From the NCBI RefSeq assembly GCF_000006685.1, contig NC_002620.2, forward strand, positions 836,588-900,587: a DNA stretch of 64,000 nucleotides, written 5' to 3'. The stretch's first letter is position 1, and each line of letters opens with the position of its first letter. Position numbers and translations under genes: made by a program. The DNA comes from Chlamydia muridarum str. Nigg (GTDB taxonomy: Bacteria > Chlamydiota > Chlamydiia > Chlamydiales > Chlamydiaceae). The notes beneath the pieces are model-generated. The model did not search any database. It worked only from the letters and a program-made list of their open reading frames with translations, and was not told the origin of the DNA. Below are positions 46,905-56,246 of the stretch, piece by piece.

Positions 46905-49900
46905 ATGACGACTCCAATAAGTAATTCTCCATCTTCTATTCCAACTGTTACAGTATCAACTACTACAGCATCTTCTGGATCTCTCGGAACTTCTACTGTA
47001 TCATCAACGACTACAAGTACTTCAGTCGCACAAACAGCAACAACAACATCTTCTGCTTCTACATCTATAATTCAGTCTAGTGGAGAAAACATCCAATCCA
47101 CTACAGGTACCCCTTCTCCTATTACGTCTAGTGTTTCAACATCCGCTCCATCTCCTAAAGCCTCCGCCACTGCAAACAAAACTTCAAGCGCTGTTTCTGG
47201 GAAAATTACCTCACAAGAAACTTCTGAGGAATCCGAAACCCAAGCCACTACATCTGATGGAGAAGTTAGTAGTAATTACGATGATGTTGATACCCCGACC
47301 AATTCGTCCGATTCGACAGTTGATAGTGATTACCAAGATGTTGAGACTCAGTACAAAACAATTAGCAACAATGGTGAAAACACTTATGAAACAATCGGAA
47401 GTCATGGTGAGAAAAACACACACGTCCAGGAAAGCCATGCATCCGGAACAGGAAATCCCATAAATAATCAGCAAGAAGCTATTAGACAGCTCCGATCATC
47501 TACCTATACAACCAGCCCTCGTAATGAGAATATATTTAGTCCAGGACCGGAAGGTCTACCTAATATGTCTCTTCCTAGTTACAGCCCTACAGATAAAAGT
47601 TCTCTACTAGCTTTCCTATCTAATCCCAATACAAAAGCAAAAATGCTCGAACACTCCGGGCATTTAGTCTTTATAGACACAACTAGAAGTAGCTTTATCT
47701 TTGTTCCGAATGGAAATTGGGATCAAGTCTGTTCCATGAAGGTTCAGAATGGGAAAACTAAAGAAGACCTTGGCTTAAAGGACTTAGAAGATATGTGTGC
47801 AAAGTTTTGCACAGGATACAATAAATTCTCCTCTGATTGGGGAAATCGAGTTGACCCCTTGGTCTCTTCTAAGGCCGGGATAGAAAGTGGGGGGCACCTC
47901 CCAAGCTCAGTTATCATCAACAACAAATTTAGAACCTGTGTTGCCTATGGGCCGTGGAACCCCAAAGAAAACGGCCCCAATTATACTCCTTCAGCCTGGA
48001 GACGTGGGCATCGAGTAGATTTTGGAAAGATCTTTGATGGAACAGCGCCGTTTAATAAAATCAACTGGGGCTCTTCCCCTACCCCTGGTGATGACGGCAT
48101 CTCCTTCTCTAATGAAACTATTGGGTCTGAACCATTCGCGACACCTCCCTCATCCCCATCGCAAACCCCCGTTATCAACGTCAATGTTAATGTCGGTGGA
48201 ACCAATGTTAATATTGGGGATACAAACGTATCTAAAGGATCCGGCACACCAACATCTTCTCAATCTGTGGACATGTCTACAGATACTAGCGATTTAGATA
48301 CCAGTGATATTGATACAAACAACCAAACTAACGGCGATATCAACACGAATGACAACTCCAATAATGTCGATGGAAGTTTATCTGACGTTGATTCAAGGGT
48401 GGAAGACGATGACGGTGTATCGGATACAGAGTCCACTAATGGCAATGACTCTGGTAAAACTACTTCCACAGAAGAAAATGGTGACCCAAGCGGACCAGAC
48501 ATCCTGGCTGCTGTACGTAAACACCTAGACACTGTCTATCCAGGAGAAAATGGCGGATCTACAGAAGGACCTCTCCCTGCTAATCAAAATCTGGGGAACG
48601 TTATCCATGATGTGGAGCAGAATGGATCTGCTAAAGAAACTATTATCACTCCAGGAGATACAGGGCCTACAGACTCAAGCTCCTCTGTAGATGCTGATGC
48701 AGACGTTGAAGATACTTCTGATACTGACTCTGGAATCGGAGACGACGACGGTGTATCGGATACAGAGTCCACTAATGGTAATAACTCTGGTAAAACTACT
48801 TCCACAGAAGAAAATGGTGACCCAAGCGGACCAGACATCCTGGCTGCTGTACGTAAACACCTAGACACTGTCTATCCAGGAGAAAATGGCGGATCTACAG
48901 AAGGACCTCTCCCTGCTAATCAAAATCTGGGGAACGTTATCCATGATGTAGAACAAAACGGAGCCGCTCAAGAAACTATTATCACTCCAGGAGATACGGA
49001 ATCTACAGACACAAGCTCTAGTGTAAATGCTAATGCAGACTTAGAAGATGTTTCTGATGCTGATTCAGGATTCGGGGATGATGACGGTATATCGGATACA
49101 GAGTCCACTAATGGTAACGACTCTGGAAAAAATACTCCTGTAGGGGATGGTGGTACACCAAGCGGACCAGATATCCTAGCTGCTGTACGCAAACATCTAG
49201 ACACTGTCTATCCAGGAGAAAATGGTGGATCTACAGAGAGACCTTTACCCGCTAATCAAAATTTAGGAGATATCATTCATGATGTAGAACAAAACGGAAG
49301 CGCTAAAGAAACTGTAGTATCGCCTTATCGAGGAGGAGGAGGAAATACATCTTCCCCAATTGGATTAGCCTCCCTGCTTCCAGCAACACCATCCACACCT
49401 TTGATGACAACACCTAGAACAAATGGGAAAGCTGCAGCTTCTTCTTTGATGATAAAAGGAGGAGAAACTCAAGCCAAGCTAGTTAAGAATGGCGGCAATA
49501 TCCCTGGAGAAACCACATTAGCAGAATTACTCCCTCGTTTAAGAGGACACCTTGACAAAGTCTTTACTTCAGACGGGAAGTTTACAAATCTTAATGGACC
49601 TCAACTTGGAGCCATCATAGACCAATTCCGCAAAGAAACGGGTTCCGGAGGAATCATAGCTCATACAGATAGTGTTCCAGGAGAGAACGGAACAGCCTCT
49701 CCTCTCACAGGAAGTTCAGGGGAAAAAGTCTCTCTCTATGATGCAGCGAAAAACGTCACTCAAGCTTTAACAAGTGTTACGAACAAAGTAACCCTAGCAA
49801 TGCAAGGACAAAAACTGGAAGGAATTATAAACAACAACAATACCCCCTCTTCTATTGGACAAAATCTTTTCGCAGCAGCGAGGGCAACGACACAATCCCT

Positions 49901-49928
49901 CAGTTCATTAATTGGAACCGTACAATAA
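46905..49928 (+). CDS. tarp: Translocated actin-recruiting phosphoprotein Tarp
   Basis: A 1007-residue type III effector injected at entry; it nucleates and bundles host actin. Parts in order: Ser/Thr-rich N-terminus (1-120), a short tyrosine-containing region (Tyr125 NYDDV, Tyr143 DYQDV, Tyr161 TYETI), a globular region (about 210-390), a Pro/Asp/Asn-rich linker, three 112-residue repeats each carrying ILAAVRKHLDTVYPGENGG (from residues 529, 641, 753), a fourth degenerate actin-binding-like unit (LLPRLRGHLDKVF), and C-terminal helices resembling vinculin-binding sites (AAKNVTQALTSVTNKV). The multi-copy tyrosine repeats of C. trachomatis Tarp are absent. No strong Shine-Dalgarno precedes the ATG. 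Confidence 0.95.
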   Translation: MTTPISNSPSSIPTVTVSTTTASSGSLGTSTVSSTTTSTSVAQTATTTSSASTSIIQSSGENIQSTTGTPSPITSSVSTSAPSPKASATANKTSSAVSGKITSQETSEESETQATTSDGEVSSNYDDVDTPTNSSDSTVDSDYQDVETQYKTISNNGENTYETIGSHGEKNTHVQESHASGTGNPINNQQEAIRQLRSSTYTTSPRNENIFSPGPEGLPNMSLPSYSPTDKSSLLAFLSNPNTKAKMLEHSGHLVFIDTTRSSFIFVPNGNWDQVCSMKVQNGKTKEDLGLKDLEDMCAKFCTGYNKFSSDWGNRVDPLVSSKAGIESGGHLPSSVIINNKFRTCVAYGPWNPKENGPNYTPSAWRRGHRVDFGKIFDGTAPFNKINWGSSPTPGDDGISFSNETIGSEPFATPPSSPSQTPVINVNVNVGGTNVNIGDTNVSKGSGTPTSSQSVDMSTDTSDLDTSDIDTNNQTNGDINTNDNSNNVDGSLSDVDSRVEDDDGVSDTESTNGNDSGKTTSTEENGDPSGPDILAAVRKHLDTVYPGENGGSTEGPLPANQNLGNVIHDVEQNGSAKETIITPGDTGPTDSSSSVDADADVEDTSDTDSGIGDDDGVSDTESTNGNNSGKTTSTEENGDPSGPDILAAVRKHLDTVYPGENGGSTEGPLPANQNLGNVIHDVEQNGAAQETIITPGDTESTDTSSSVNANADLEDVSDADSGFGDDDGISDTESTNGNDSGKNTPVGDGGTPSGPDILAAVRKHLDTVYPGENGGSTERPLPANQNLGDIIHDVEQNGSAKETVVSPYRGGGGNTSSPIGLASLLPATPSTPLMTTPRTNGKAAASSLMIKGGETQAKLVKNGGNIPGETTLAELLPRLRGHLDKVFTSDGKFTNLNGPQLGAIIDQFRKETGSGGIIAHTDSVPGENGTASPLTGSSGEKVSLYDAAKNVTQALTSVTNKVTLAMQGQKLEGIINNNNTPSSIGQNLFAAARATTQSLSSLIGTVQ
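48415..49320 (+). repeat. Three tandem 336-bp repeats within tarp
   Basis: Units start at about 48415, 48751 and 49087, period exactly 336 bp (112 codons). Units 1 and 2 are almost identical at the DNA level over some 200 bp (only a few silent or single changes), whereas unit 3 is more diverged and incomplete. Each encodes acidic linker, GPDILAAVRKHLDTVYPGENGG and a second helix ending in HDVEQNG. Confidence 0.92.
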
Positions 49929-49935
49929 AGAAGCG

Positions 49936-49964
49936 AATGAGCAGAACCCAAAGTTCTGCTCATT
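49936..49964. terminator. Hairpin between convergent tarp and yebC
   Basis: AATGAGCAGAAC and its complement, 12 bp with a 5-nt loop, between the stops of tarp and yebC. No good T tract on either side, but the position suits a shared 3' end. Confidence 0.65.
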
Positions 49965-49969
49965 ACATA

Positions 49970-50686
49970 TTACGTCATATTGTGATAAACATCGTCCACA
50001 TCATCGATGTTCTCTAACCACTCGATTAGAGCCAAATTAGATTTCCCTGCTTCTTCATCACAATCAACTAATCGCAAAGGAACATAGATCATCTTCTCTT
50101 CAGAACACGTCACTCCTTTAGCCAATAACGCCTCTTTAACCGATGCCAAATCTGTAGGCTCACAAAGAACCAAAAAGAACTCCTCGTCCTCACTATCTAA
50201 ATCTTCCCCCCCACAGTCAATGACATGTGTTAATAAAGAGGCCTCGTCAATAGAGCTTTTGGGGACATAACAGGCTCCTTTACGAGAAAAATTATATAAA
50301 ACACTTCCGGGCTCAACTAAAGCCCCTCCCCGTTTGTTAACAGCCACACGCATGTCCGAAGCCGTACGATTCTTATTATCGGTCATGGCTTCTACAATGA
50401 TTCCAACACCTCCAAATCCGTATAGCTCATAAGTCACTTCTTCATAGTTTTTTTGATCGGCAGAAGAAGCCTTCTTCAAATTACGCTCAATATTCTCGTT
50501 AGGGATATTTTGATCTTTAGCTTTCTGAATGATCATTCGTAAACGAGCATTCGACTTAGGATCTGGGCCTCCCATTTTGACTGCAGAAATGAGTTCTTTA
50601 ATAGTTCGAGAAAAAATTTTCCCTTTTTTATGATCAGCTCTTTCTTTTCGGTGTTTAGTATTGGCCCACTTACTGTGTCCTGCCAT
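49970..50686 (-). CDS. yebC: YebC/PmpR family protein
   Basis: A 238-residue member of the YebC/TACO1 family, described in various bacteria as transcription regulators or translation factors helping at difficult codon stretches. The N-terminus [18 protein letters not shown] and the [17 protein letters not shown] segment are diagnostic. Monocistronic or with upstream genes; nothing in the sequence decides the function. Homologue of CT457. Confidence 0.94.
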   Translation of the reverse strand: MAGHSKWANTKHRKERADHKKGKIFSRTIKELISAVKMGGPDPKSNARLRMIIQKAKDQNIPNENIERNLKKASSADQKNYEEVTYELYGFGGVGIIVEAMTDNKNRTASDMRVAVNKRGGALVEPGSVLYNFSRKGACYVPKSSIDEASLLTHVIDCGGEDLDSEDEEFFLVLCEPTDLASVKEALLAKGVTCSEEKMIYVPLRLVDCDEEAGKSNLALIEWLENIDDVDDVYHNMT

Positions 50687-50862
50687 GCTTCTTACCTATA
50701 GTCTATGTACTATCAGGGGGTCCCCGATAAATTGTTCTATATTCCGATTTCAAACATACTCTATGCTCGAAATCCCCACCTAAAGAGCGGGTTTTTCAAG
50801 ACAAAAGTCCTCTTAAAGCAACCATCTTACACAAAAAAAAGTTTCGGCTCTATATAGAAAAC

Positions 50863-51366
50863 TCAGAGCGCCCTTTCCATAGTAATTTTAGCTAAATATC
50901 CTAATTCGTCTTTGTAAAAAGTCTTTTGTCTTCCTACCTCTACAAACCCAAATCTCTCATACAAGTGAATGGCGGGATTTTCCTCATAAACTTCTAGGTA
51001 TACGAGTTCTAATTTTAACTGAGTCTTTCCTAAATGGAGCAAGTTATTCAATAAAGCAGTGCCTATCCCTTTATTACGGAACCTTTCTCCAACAATGATA
51101 GACAGTAAACTGTGATGGGACACCTTAACATAGGGATTGAGTATAAGAGTGGCTACTCCAGCGACTTCTCCATTGTATACAGCAGTCAAACTACTGCGAC
51201 AACGATAAAAGCTAATCCAAAAATTTACGCTGTCACGAATTTCTGCTTCCGTTTTTAAAGGGAATCCCCGAAGAATTTTCGGATCATTTAACCAAAGACA
51301 TATGTAATGTGCGTCCTCAGGAACCGTATAACGAATTTCTAGTAATGGATCACGCGTAGTGGTCAT
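50863..51366 (-). CDS. GNAT family N-acetyltransferase (RimI-like)
   Basis: A 167-residue acetyltransferase. The acetyl-CoA motif [19 protein letters not shown] (R-x-x-G-x-G type) and [23 protein letters not shown] are typical of RimI/RimJ-like enzymes. Substrate unknown; homologues are often annotated as ribosomal-protein acetyltransferases without proof. The start overlaps the prfB stop by 4 bp, so the two are translationally coupled. GGAG precedes the ATG. Homologue of CT458. Confidence 0.88.
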   Translation of the reverse strand: MTTTRDPLLEIRYTVPEDAHYICLWLNDPKILRGFPLKTEAEIRDSVNFWISFYRCRSSLTAVYNGEVAGVATLILNPYVKVSHHSLLSIIVGERFRNKGIGTALLNNLLHLGKTQLKLELVYLEVYEENPAIHLYERFGFVEVGRQKTFYKDELGYLAKITMERAL

Positions 51367-52470
51367 GTAATTTCTCCATAATCAGCTAGGTACGCCTTGA
51401 TAAAAGCATCTAAAAGCTCTCCATCCATCATTGCTTGGATATTACCTACTTCGTATCCTGTCCTCACATCTTTCACTAAAGTATAGGGCTGAAATACATA
51501 ATTACGAATTTGGGATCCCCAGCTGATTTCTTTTTTTTCTTTTCTATTTGTGTTTTGTTTCTCTAAACGTTCTTGTAACAGCTTCTGATAGATTCTAGCA
51601 CGTAACATATTCATACACGCTTCTCGGTTTTGAATTTGACTACGTTCACTTTGACAAGAAACCACTATTCCTGTGGGGAAGTGGGTAATGCGTACTGCCG
51701 AATCTGTTACGTTCACATGTTGTCCTCCAGCTCCAGAAGAACGATACGTATCAATACGAATATCTCCAGGACGGATCTCAACTTCTATTTTATCATCAAT
51801 CTCGGGGAACACTTCTACTGATGCAAAACTTGTATGCCGTTTCGCATTACTGTCAAAGGGAGAGATACGTACTAAACGATGCACCCCGCTTTCTGCTTTG
51901 GCGTAACCATAAGCATATTCACCAATGAGTTTCAATGTAATGTGCTTAATCCCTGCAACTTCACCATCCAGCCGATCGATAACTTCTACTTTCCATCCAT
52001 GGCTGTTGGCCCACCGCGAATACATACGGAATAACATCTCCACCCAATCACAAGATTCAGTTCCACCGGCTCCTGCATTAATGGATAGAAAACAAGAATT
52101 GCGATCTAACTCACCAGCAAGCAGTCTAAGTGTTTCCCATTCTGCTATCTTCTTTTCACAAAAAATAAATTCTTTTTCTAATTCTTTTTGTATTTCTAAA
52201 TCTTTAGAAGATTCTTCATCTTCTAAAAAGAATTTTATACTGTTAATTTTGTTTTTTAATTCGTTATATTCTAATAATTGCTGTTTTAATCTAGCAATTT
52301 TTTCTGAAATTCTTCCCGCTCTGGAAACATCGTCCCAAAAACTATCTTGAATCGACAGCTGCTCTAAATTTTTTAACTCAGTTTCTTTTTCTTCCGGGTC
52401 AAAGAAACCTCCGAGTTAAAGATAAGCCTTCAAGCAAAAGCTCCAATCGTTTATCAAAATTCTCGTGCAT
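51363..52470 (-). CDS. prfB: Peptide chain release factor 2 (with programmed +1 frameshift)
   Basis: Release factor for UGA and UAA. The gene starts at the ATG at 52470 ([12 protein letters not shown]) with AAGGGG upstream. After 23 codons there is an in-frame TGA at 52399-52401 in the context CTTTGAC; a +1 shift on CTT continues as [11 protein letters not shown] and runs to the stop at 51363, giving about 368 residues. The RF2 specificity motif SPF (about 203-205) and the GGQ catalytic motif (about 248-250) are present. Simple ORF calling shows only the last 226 residues and misses the first third of the protein. Confidence 0.95.
52398..52413 (-). promoter_or_regulatory. RF2 autoregulatory frameshift site
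   Basis: Minus strand reads CGGAGG TTT CTT TGA C: an internal Shine-Dalgarno-like GGAGG three bases before the slippery CTT and the weak stop TGAC, the same architecture as in E. coli prfB. Low RF2 favours the shift and so raises RF2. Confidence 0.93.
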
Positions 52471-52759
52471 AATCGTTCCCCTTCCAGAATGTCTAACACC
52501 CCCTCCTCTTTTTGGAGGAGATCTTTCCTTTCTACAGTAGCATTGCAAAACGCTCTCATGGTAACACGATCATCTCTTAGGGATCAAATTCTTGCATCAT
52601 TTAGAAATCGATTGCTCTCCAGCTTGCTGATTCCACACCTTCTCCCTAAAAGCTTTACTATGTTTTTTATTTTGACGATAAACCTTGTTAGGGAATAAAA
52701 GAGTTGCGAGGGAAGAGCCGAAAACTTTGCTTATCACCTTCTTTAACTAGGAGTCATCC
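52471..52759. other. Intergenic region between divergent prfB and the SWIB gene
   Basis: No gene is supported; a 77-codon plus-strand frame starting inside prfB looks spurious. It carries the promoters of both genes and a small CTCCTC / GAGGAG hairpin at 52503-52520. Confidence 0.45.
52672..52700 (+). promoter_or_regulatory. Candidate promoter of the SWIB gene
   Basis: TTGACG (52672-52677), 17 bp, ATAAAA (52695-52700), about 60 bp before the ATG at 52760. The -35 is nearly perfect, the -10 is weak. Confidence 0.45.
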
Positions 52760-53020
52760 ATGAGTCAAAATAAGAACTCTGCTTTCATGCAGCCTGTGAA
52801 CGTATCTTCTGATTTAGCTGCCATTGTTGGTACAGGGCCTATGCCTCGCACAGAAATCATTAAGAAAATTTGGGATTATATTAAGCAGAATAAACTTCAA
52901 GATCCTACTAACAAACGCAACATCAATCCTGATGATAAATTAGCCAAGGTTTTTGGTTCCAAAGACCCTGTAGATATGTTCCAAATGACAAAAATAGTCT
53001 CTAAACACATTGTTAAATAA
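52760..53020 (+). CDS. SWIB/MDM2 domain protein
   Basis: An 86-residue protein consisting of one SWIB domain (MQPVNVSSDLAAIVGTGPMPRTEIIKKIWDYIKQNKLQDPTNKRNI, then DDKLAKVFGSKD). SWIB domains are otherwise typical of eukaryotic chromatin remodelling complexes and plant organelles; Chlamydia is one of few bacteria with them, here alone and fused to topoisomerase elsewhere. A role in nucleoid condensation has been proposed. TAGGAG lies eight bases before the ATG. Homologue of CT460. Confidence 0.95.
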   Translation: MSQNKNSAFMQPVNVSSDLAAIVGTGPMPRTEIIKKIWDYIKQNKLQDPTNKRNINPDDKLAKVFGSKDPVDMFQMTKIVSKHIVK

Positions 53021-53077
53021 AATAGAAATTGACTCACGAGTTCCTCGTCCTTAAGATGGGGAACAAGTTAATTCTTT

Positions 53078-54067
53078 TTGTTCGTGTTTGTGGGCAGTAC
53101 TGTATCTTTGACAGCCATCGTAGCGGCGCCAGTTTTGACGTGGATTTGGGCCAACCACTTAGAACCCAATTTACTAAAATTAACCCGTTTGGATTGGAGA
53201 CTGCCCAAAAAGTTTGCTCATCTTCACGGGCTTCGTATCGTGCAGATTTCGGACTTACACTTAAACCAATCAACCCCAGATGCTTTTTTAAAAAAGATCT
53301 CTCGCAAAGTTTCTTCTCTATCCCCTGATATGCTCGTATTTACGGGGGACTTTATCTGTCGTGCTAAGGTTGAATCCTCTAACAAACTAAAAAATTTCTT
53401 ATGTTCTTTGAACGCTCCTCTAGGATGTTTTGCCTGCCTAGGGAATCATGATTATGCTACCTACGTATCCCGAGATATTCATGGGAAAATTAATACTATT
53501 CCGGAAACAAGCAGCCGCCCTCTAAGAAGAGCTTTAACCTCTGTTTATCAGAGCTTATTCTCTTCTTCTCATAATGAATTCGCTGAGGAATTTACTCCTC
53601 AAGATCCTAATCCTCACCTACTAAGTATTCTGCATAATACGCCATTTCAATTATTACATAATCAAAGCGTAACACTCTCCGATGTCGTGAATATCGTTGG
53701 ATTAGGAGACTTTTTTGCCAAACAATTCGATCCAAAAAAAGCTTTTACTAACTATAATCCCACGTTACCTGGTATTATTCTTTCCCATAATCCCGATACT
53801 ATTCATTATCTTAAAGACTATCCAGGCGATGTCGTTTTTTCTGGGCACTCTCACGGGCCTCAAATCTCACTTCCCTGGCCCAAGTTTGCTAATACCATAA
53901 CGAATAAACTTTCGGGATTAGAAAACCCAGAGCTAGCTCGAGGATTATTCTCTTTCCCTCAAGAGAAAAGGCTCTTGTATGTAAACCGAGGACTAGGAGG
54001 ATGGAAACGCATACGGTTTTTCTCTCCCCCGGAAATTTGTATAATGAGGTGTCTCTATGAACCTTAG
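53078..54067 (+). CDS. lpxG: UDP-2,3-diacylglucosamine pyrophosphatase LpxG (calcineurin-like phosphoesterase)
   Basis: A 329-residue metallophosphoesterase. An N-terminal membrane helix (about residues 4-25) is followed by the metal motifs ISDLHLN (Asp59, His61), TGDF, LGNHDY and FSGHSHGPQ. The homologue CT461, once called YaeI-like, was shown to be LpxG, which replaces LpxH/LpxI in lipid A synthesis. The start is unclear: the frame opens with TTG 53078 and GTG codons, without a near Shine-Dalgarno, while an ATG with a good context at 53056 is one frame off. It overlaps ispD by 11 bp. Confidence 0.88.
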   Translation: MFVFVGSTVSLTAIVAAPVLTWIWANHLEPNLLKLTRLDWRLPKKFAHLHGLRIVQISDLHLNQSTPDAFLKKISRKVSSLSPDMLVFTGDFICRAKVESSNKLKNFLCSLNAPLGCFACLGNHDYATYVSRDIHGKINTIPETSSRPLRRALTSVYQSLFSSSHNEFAEEFTPQDPNPHLLSILHNTPFQLLHNQSVTLSDVVNIVGLGDFFAKQFDPKKAFTNYNPTLPGIILSHNPDTIHYLKDYPGDVVFSGHSHGPQISLPWPKFANTITNKLSGLENPELARGLFSFPQEKRLLYVNRGLGGWKRIRFFSPPEICIMRCLYEP

Positions 54068-54713
54068 CTGTTCCCTCGTATTGTTAGGAGGAGGGAGAGG
54101 CGAGCGTTTTAACTCCCCCCAACCCAAGCAATACACTCCTCTTTGTGGGGAGCCGCTAATTCTTCATGCCCTACATTCCTATCAAAGCCTCCCCTTCATT
54201 CAAGAAATCGTTGTTGTCTGCGAAGAACACTACCAAGAATTGTTCTCCCCCTACTCCGTGAAATTTGCTTCACCAGGAGCTCTACGTCAAGATTCCGTCT
54301 TTTCTGGATTACAACAAGTTTCTTTGCCATGGGTATGCGTACATGATGGCGTTCGCCCTTTCGTCTATGCAAATGAAGTTTCTGAAGTCTGCTCCGCAGC
54401 TCTTAAAACTGGAGCAGCAGCTCTCGCCACCTCCGCAACTTATACAATAAAATCTCGTACTCCAGTACGCACCTTAGATAGAGATGCTGTGGCAGTAATT
54501 CATACTCCCCAATGCATTAATACAGAAATACTGAAAGAAGGTCTTCTTCTTGCTAACATGATGGATTTTACCTTATCTGATGATTCGGAAGCCGCTGAAC
54601 TACTTGGTATAGAACCTACTCTGGTATTCAGTAACAGAGTGCAAATGAAGATTACCTACCCTGAAGATCTTTTATTTGCCGAAGCTCTTCTCTCTAAGGC
54701 TCACATTCGTTAA
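54057..54713 (+). CDS. ispD: 2-C-methyl-D-erythritol 4-phosphate cytidylyltransferase
   Basis: A 218-residue nucleotidyltransferase making CDP-methylerythritol for isoprenoids. The CTP-binding motif is [10 protein letters not shown] (residues 9-18), and [12 protein letters not shown] is the family's metal and substrate motif. IspF is at 19.6 kb, so the two enzymes are not adjacent here. Overlaps lpxG at its start. Homologue of CT462. Confidence 0.94.
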   Translation: MNLSCSLVLLGGGRGERFNSPQPKQYTPLCGEPLILHALHSYQSLPFIQEIVVVCEEHYQELFSPYSVKFASPGALRQDSVFSGLQQVSLPWVCVHDGVRPFVYANEVSEVCSAALKTGAAALATSATYTIKSRTPVRTLDRDAVAVIHTPQCINTEILKEGLLLANMMDFTLSDDSEAAELLGIEPTLVFSNRVQMKITYPEDLLFAEALLSKAHIR

Positions 54714-54724
54714 TCAAGCTTCTC

Positions 54725-55528
54725 ATGACAAAAAAAATTATTTTACGAATTGCCTATCAAGGGACCGCTTACTCTGGATGGCAATATCAACCTAATGCTC
54801 TCTCGATTCAAGAAGTCTTAGAAACTCTTCTTCAGAAAATTTCTAGAACACGAATTTCTGTAATAGCTTCTGGGCGTACAGATGCGGGAGTACATGCTCA
54901 GGGCCAAGTTGCTCACTTTTGTTGTCCAGACCATCCTCATTTTTCTGATCCAGGGCAAATAAAAAAAATGCTCAATGCTCTTTTGCCTCACGATATTGTC
55001 ATTCGAGATGTTATTGCAACCAACGAAGACTTTCACTCTCGATTTTCCGCCATCACTAAAGAATACCATTATACCCTCTCGTTACTACCTAAGCCCCTTC
55101 CTCATCACCGACTATTTTGTTTTAGTCCTCGCCATAAGTTGTGTTTAGAAAGCATGCGAGAAGCAGCAAAATACTTAGTGGGCACGCATGATTTTGCTTC
55201 TTTTGCAAATCTTGGAAGAGAGTACTCTTCCACGGTACGAACCCTCTATGCTCTAGATTTATTAGAACAAGAGCATCTGGTCACTGTTATATGCAAAGGG
55301 AATGGGTTCCTTTACAAAATGGTACGCAATATTGTAGGAGCTTTGCTTGACATTGGCAAAGGAAAATACCCCCCAGAACATCTTCTTGAAATGCTAGAAA
55401 AAAAAGATCGTAAAAAAGGGCCTCCTTCAGCGCCTCCTTACGGTCTTTCTTTACATCACGTGTGTTATCCTTCCCCGTATCACTGGTTTTGTAAACACGA
55501 GCATAACTCCTCTAACGAGGAAAAATAG
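54725..55528 (+). CDS. truA: tRNA pseudouridine synthase TruA
   Basis: A 267-residue enzyme modifying tRNA positions 38-40. The catalytic motif is [16 protein letters not shown] (Asp53); [13 protein letters not shown] is the C-terminal family motif. The last 49 bp overlap the convergent HAD phosphatase gene. Confidence 0.96.
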   Translation: MTKKIILRIAYQGTAYSGWQYQPNALSIQEVLETLLQKISRTRISVIASGRTDAGVHAQGQVAHFCCPDHPHFSDPGQIKKMLNALLPHDIVIRDVIATNEDFHSRFSAITKEYHYTLSLLPKPLPHHRLFCFSPRHKLCLESMREAAKYLVGTHDFASFANLGREYSSTVRTLYALDLLEQEHLVTVICKGNGFLYKMVRNIVGALLDIGKGKYPPEHLLEMLEKKDRKKGPPSAPPYGLSLHHVCYPSPYHWFCKHEHNSSNEEK

Positions 55529-56154
55529 TAGCATTCTCTTCCTGGGAATAAAGATTTTGTTTCCTCTAAGGAGAATGCTGCATTCACAGCTACCATAGTT
55601 GAGGGTACCCCGGATAATGCTTGCAGCCCTTTCAAACTATCTTCAAATCCGATTACCCGATCCCCTTCCCTTACAAAACGTTTCCAAGCCAATTGATAAC
55701 TATCTGAATCTGGTTTGGGGTTAGTATAATCCTCTCGAGTTATCCAGAATTGCATACACTCCAAAATAGGGTGTGCGGCTCGAACAGGTAAAGTCGACTC
55801 TTTGGAAGAATTTGTCACAACACCTAAACGCTTCCCTTCTAACAAAGGAAGTAATGTCTCAACTCCAGGCATTAACTGCACATGTTCGCTTAATAAAAGA
55901 TCTTGATAATAGCGATCTCTATCTAAGAAATAATCAGGGAAGAATGTTTGCGTCTGAGGAAAAAGCTCTATAAAAGATTTTTGAAACTTCTCCCTTCCCA
56001 ACATAGCTAAAGAATAATATTGATTAAAAGATAACGTAATAGGGATTTGATATCGATTCCACGTCTCTAAACAAGCTTGATAAAACAAAGGCTCGGTATT
56101 GATTAACAATCCATCTAAATCAAAAAAATATACCTCATAATCATCTATGCGCAT
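55480..56154 (-). CDS. HAD-superfamily phosphatase
   Basis: A 224-residue phosphatase of the beta-phosphoglucomutase/CbbY-like subfamily. Motif I is [13 protein letters not shown] (DxD), motif II VVTNSS, then a lysine around KPDSDSY, and motif [13 protein letters not shown]. Substrate unknown. Shine-Dalgarno AGGAG precedes the ATG. Homologue of CT464. Confidence 0.9.
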   Translation of the reverse strand: MRIDDYEVYFFDLDGLLINTEPLFYQACLETWNRYQIPITLSFNQYYSLAMLGREKFQKSFIELFPQTQTFFPDYFLDRDRYYQDLLLSEHVQLMPGVETLLPLLEGKRLGVVTNSSKESTLPVRAAHPILECMQFWITREDYTNPKPDSDSYQLAWKRFVREGDRVIGFEDSLKGLQALSGVPSTMVAVNAAFSLEETKSLFPGRECYYFSSLEELCSCLQNQ

Positions 56155-56246
56155 AGATTCTCCTCTCCTATTAAAGACGAAAGTACTAGATATGGTACTT
56201 TTTCTCTAACGGATATATAAGCCTTTTCCTATTCAGCGTAAAACCT

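Noticed and set aside
48260..49204. Several minus-strand open frames of 78-94 codons beginning MSRCLRTAARM inside tarp
   Set aside because: They are antisense copies of the tandem repeat and recur with the 336-bp period; no start signals or independent features.
52465..52698. Plus-strand ORF of 77 codons upstream of the SWIB gene
   Set aside because: Overlaps the prfB start on the other strand; composition not protein-like and no Shine-Dalgarno.
53029..53328. Plus-strand ORF of 99 codons at the lpxG start
   Set aside because: Out of frame with the conserved phosphoesterase; only its first part is relevant to the start-site question reported separately.
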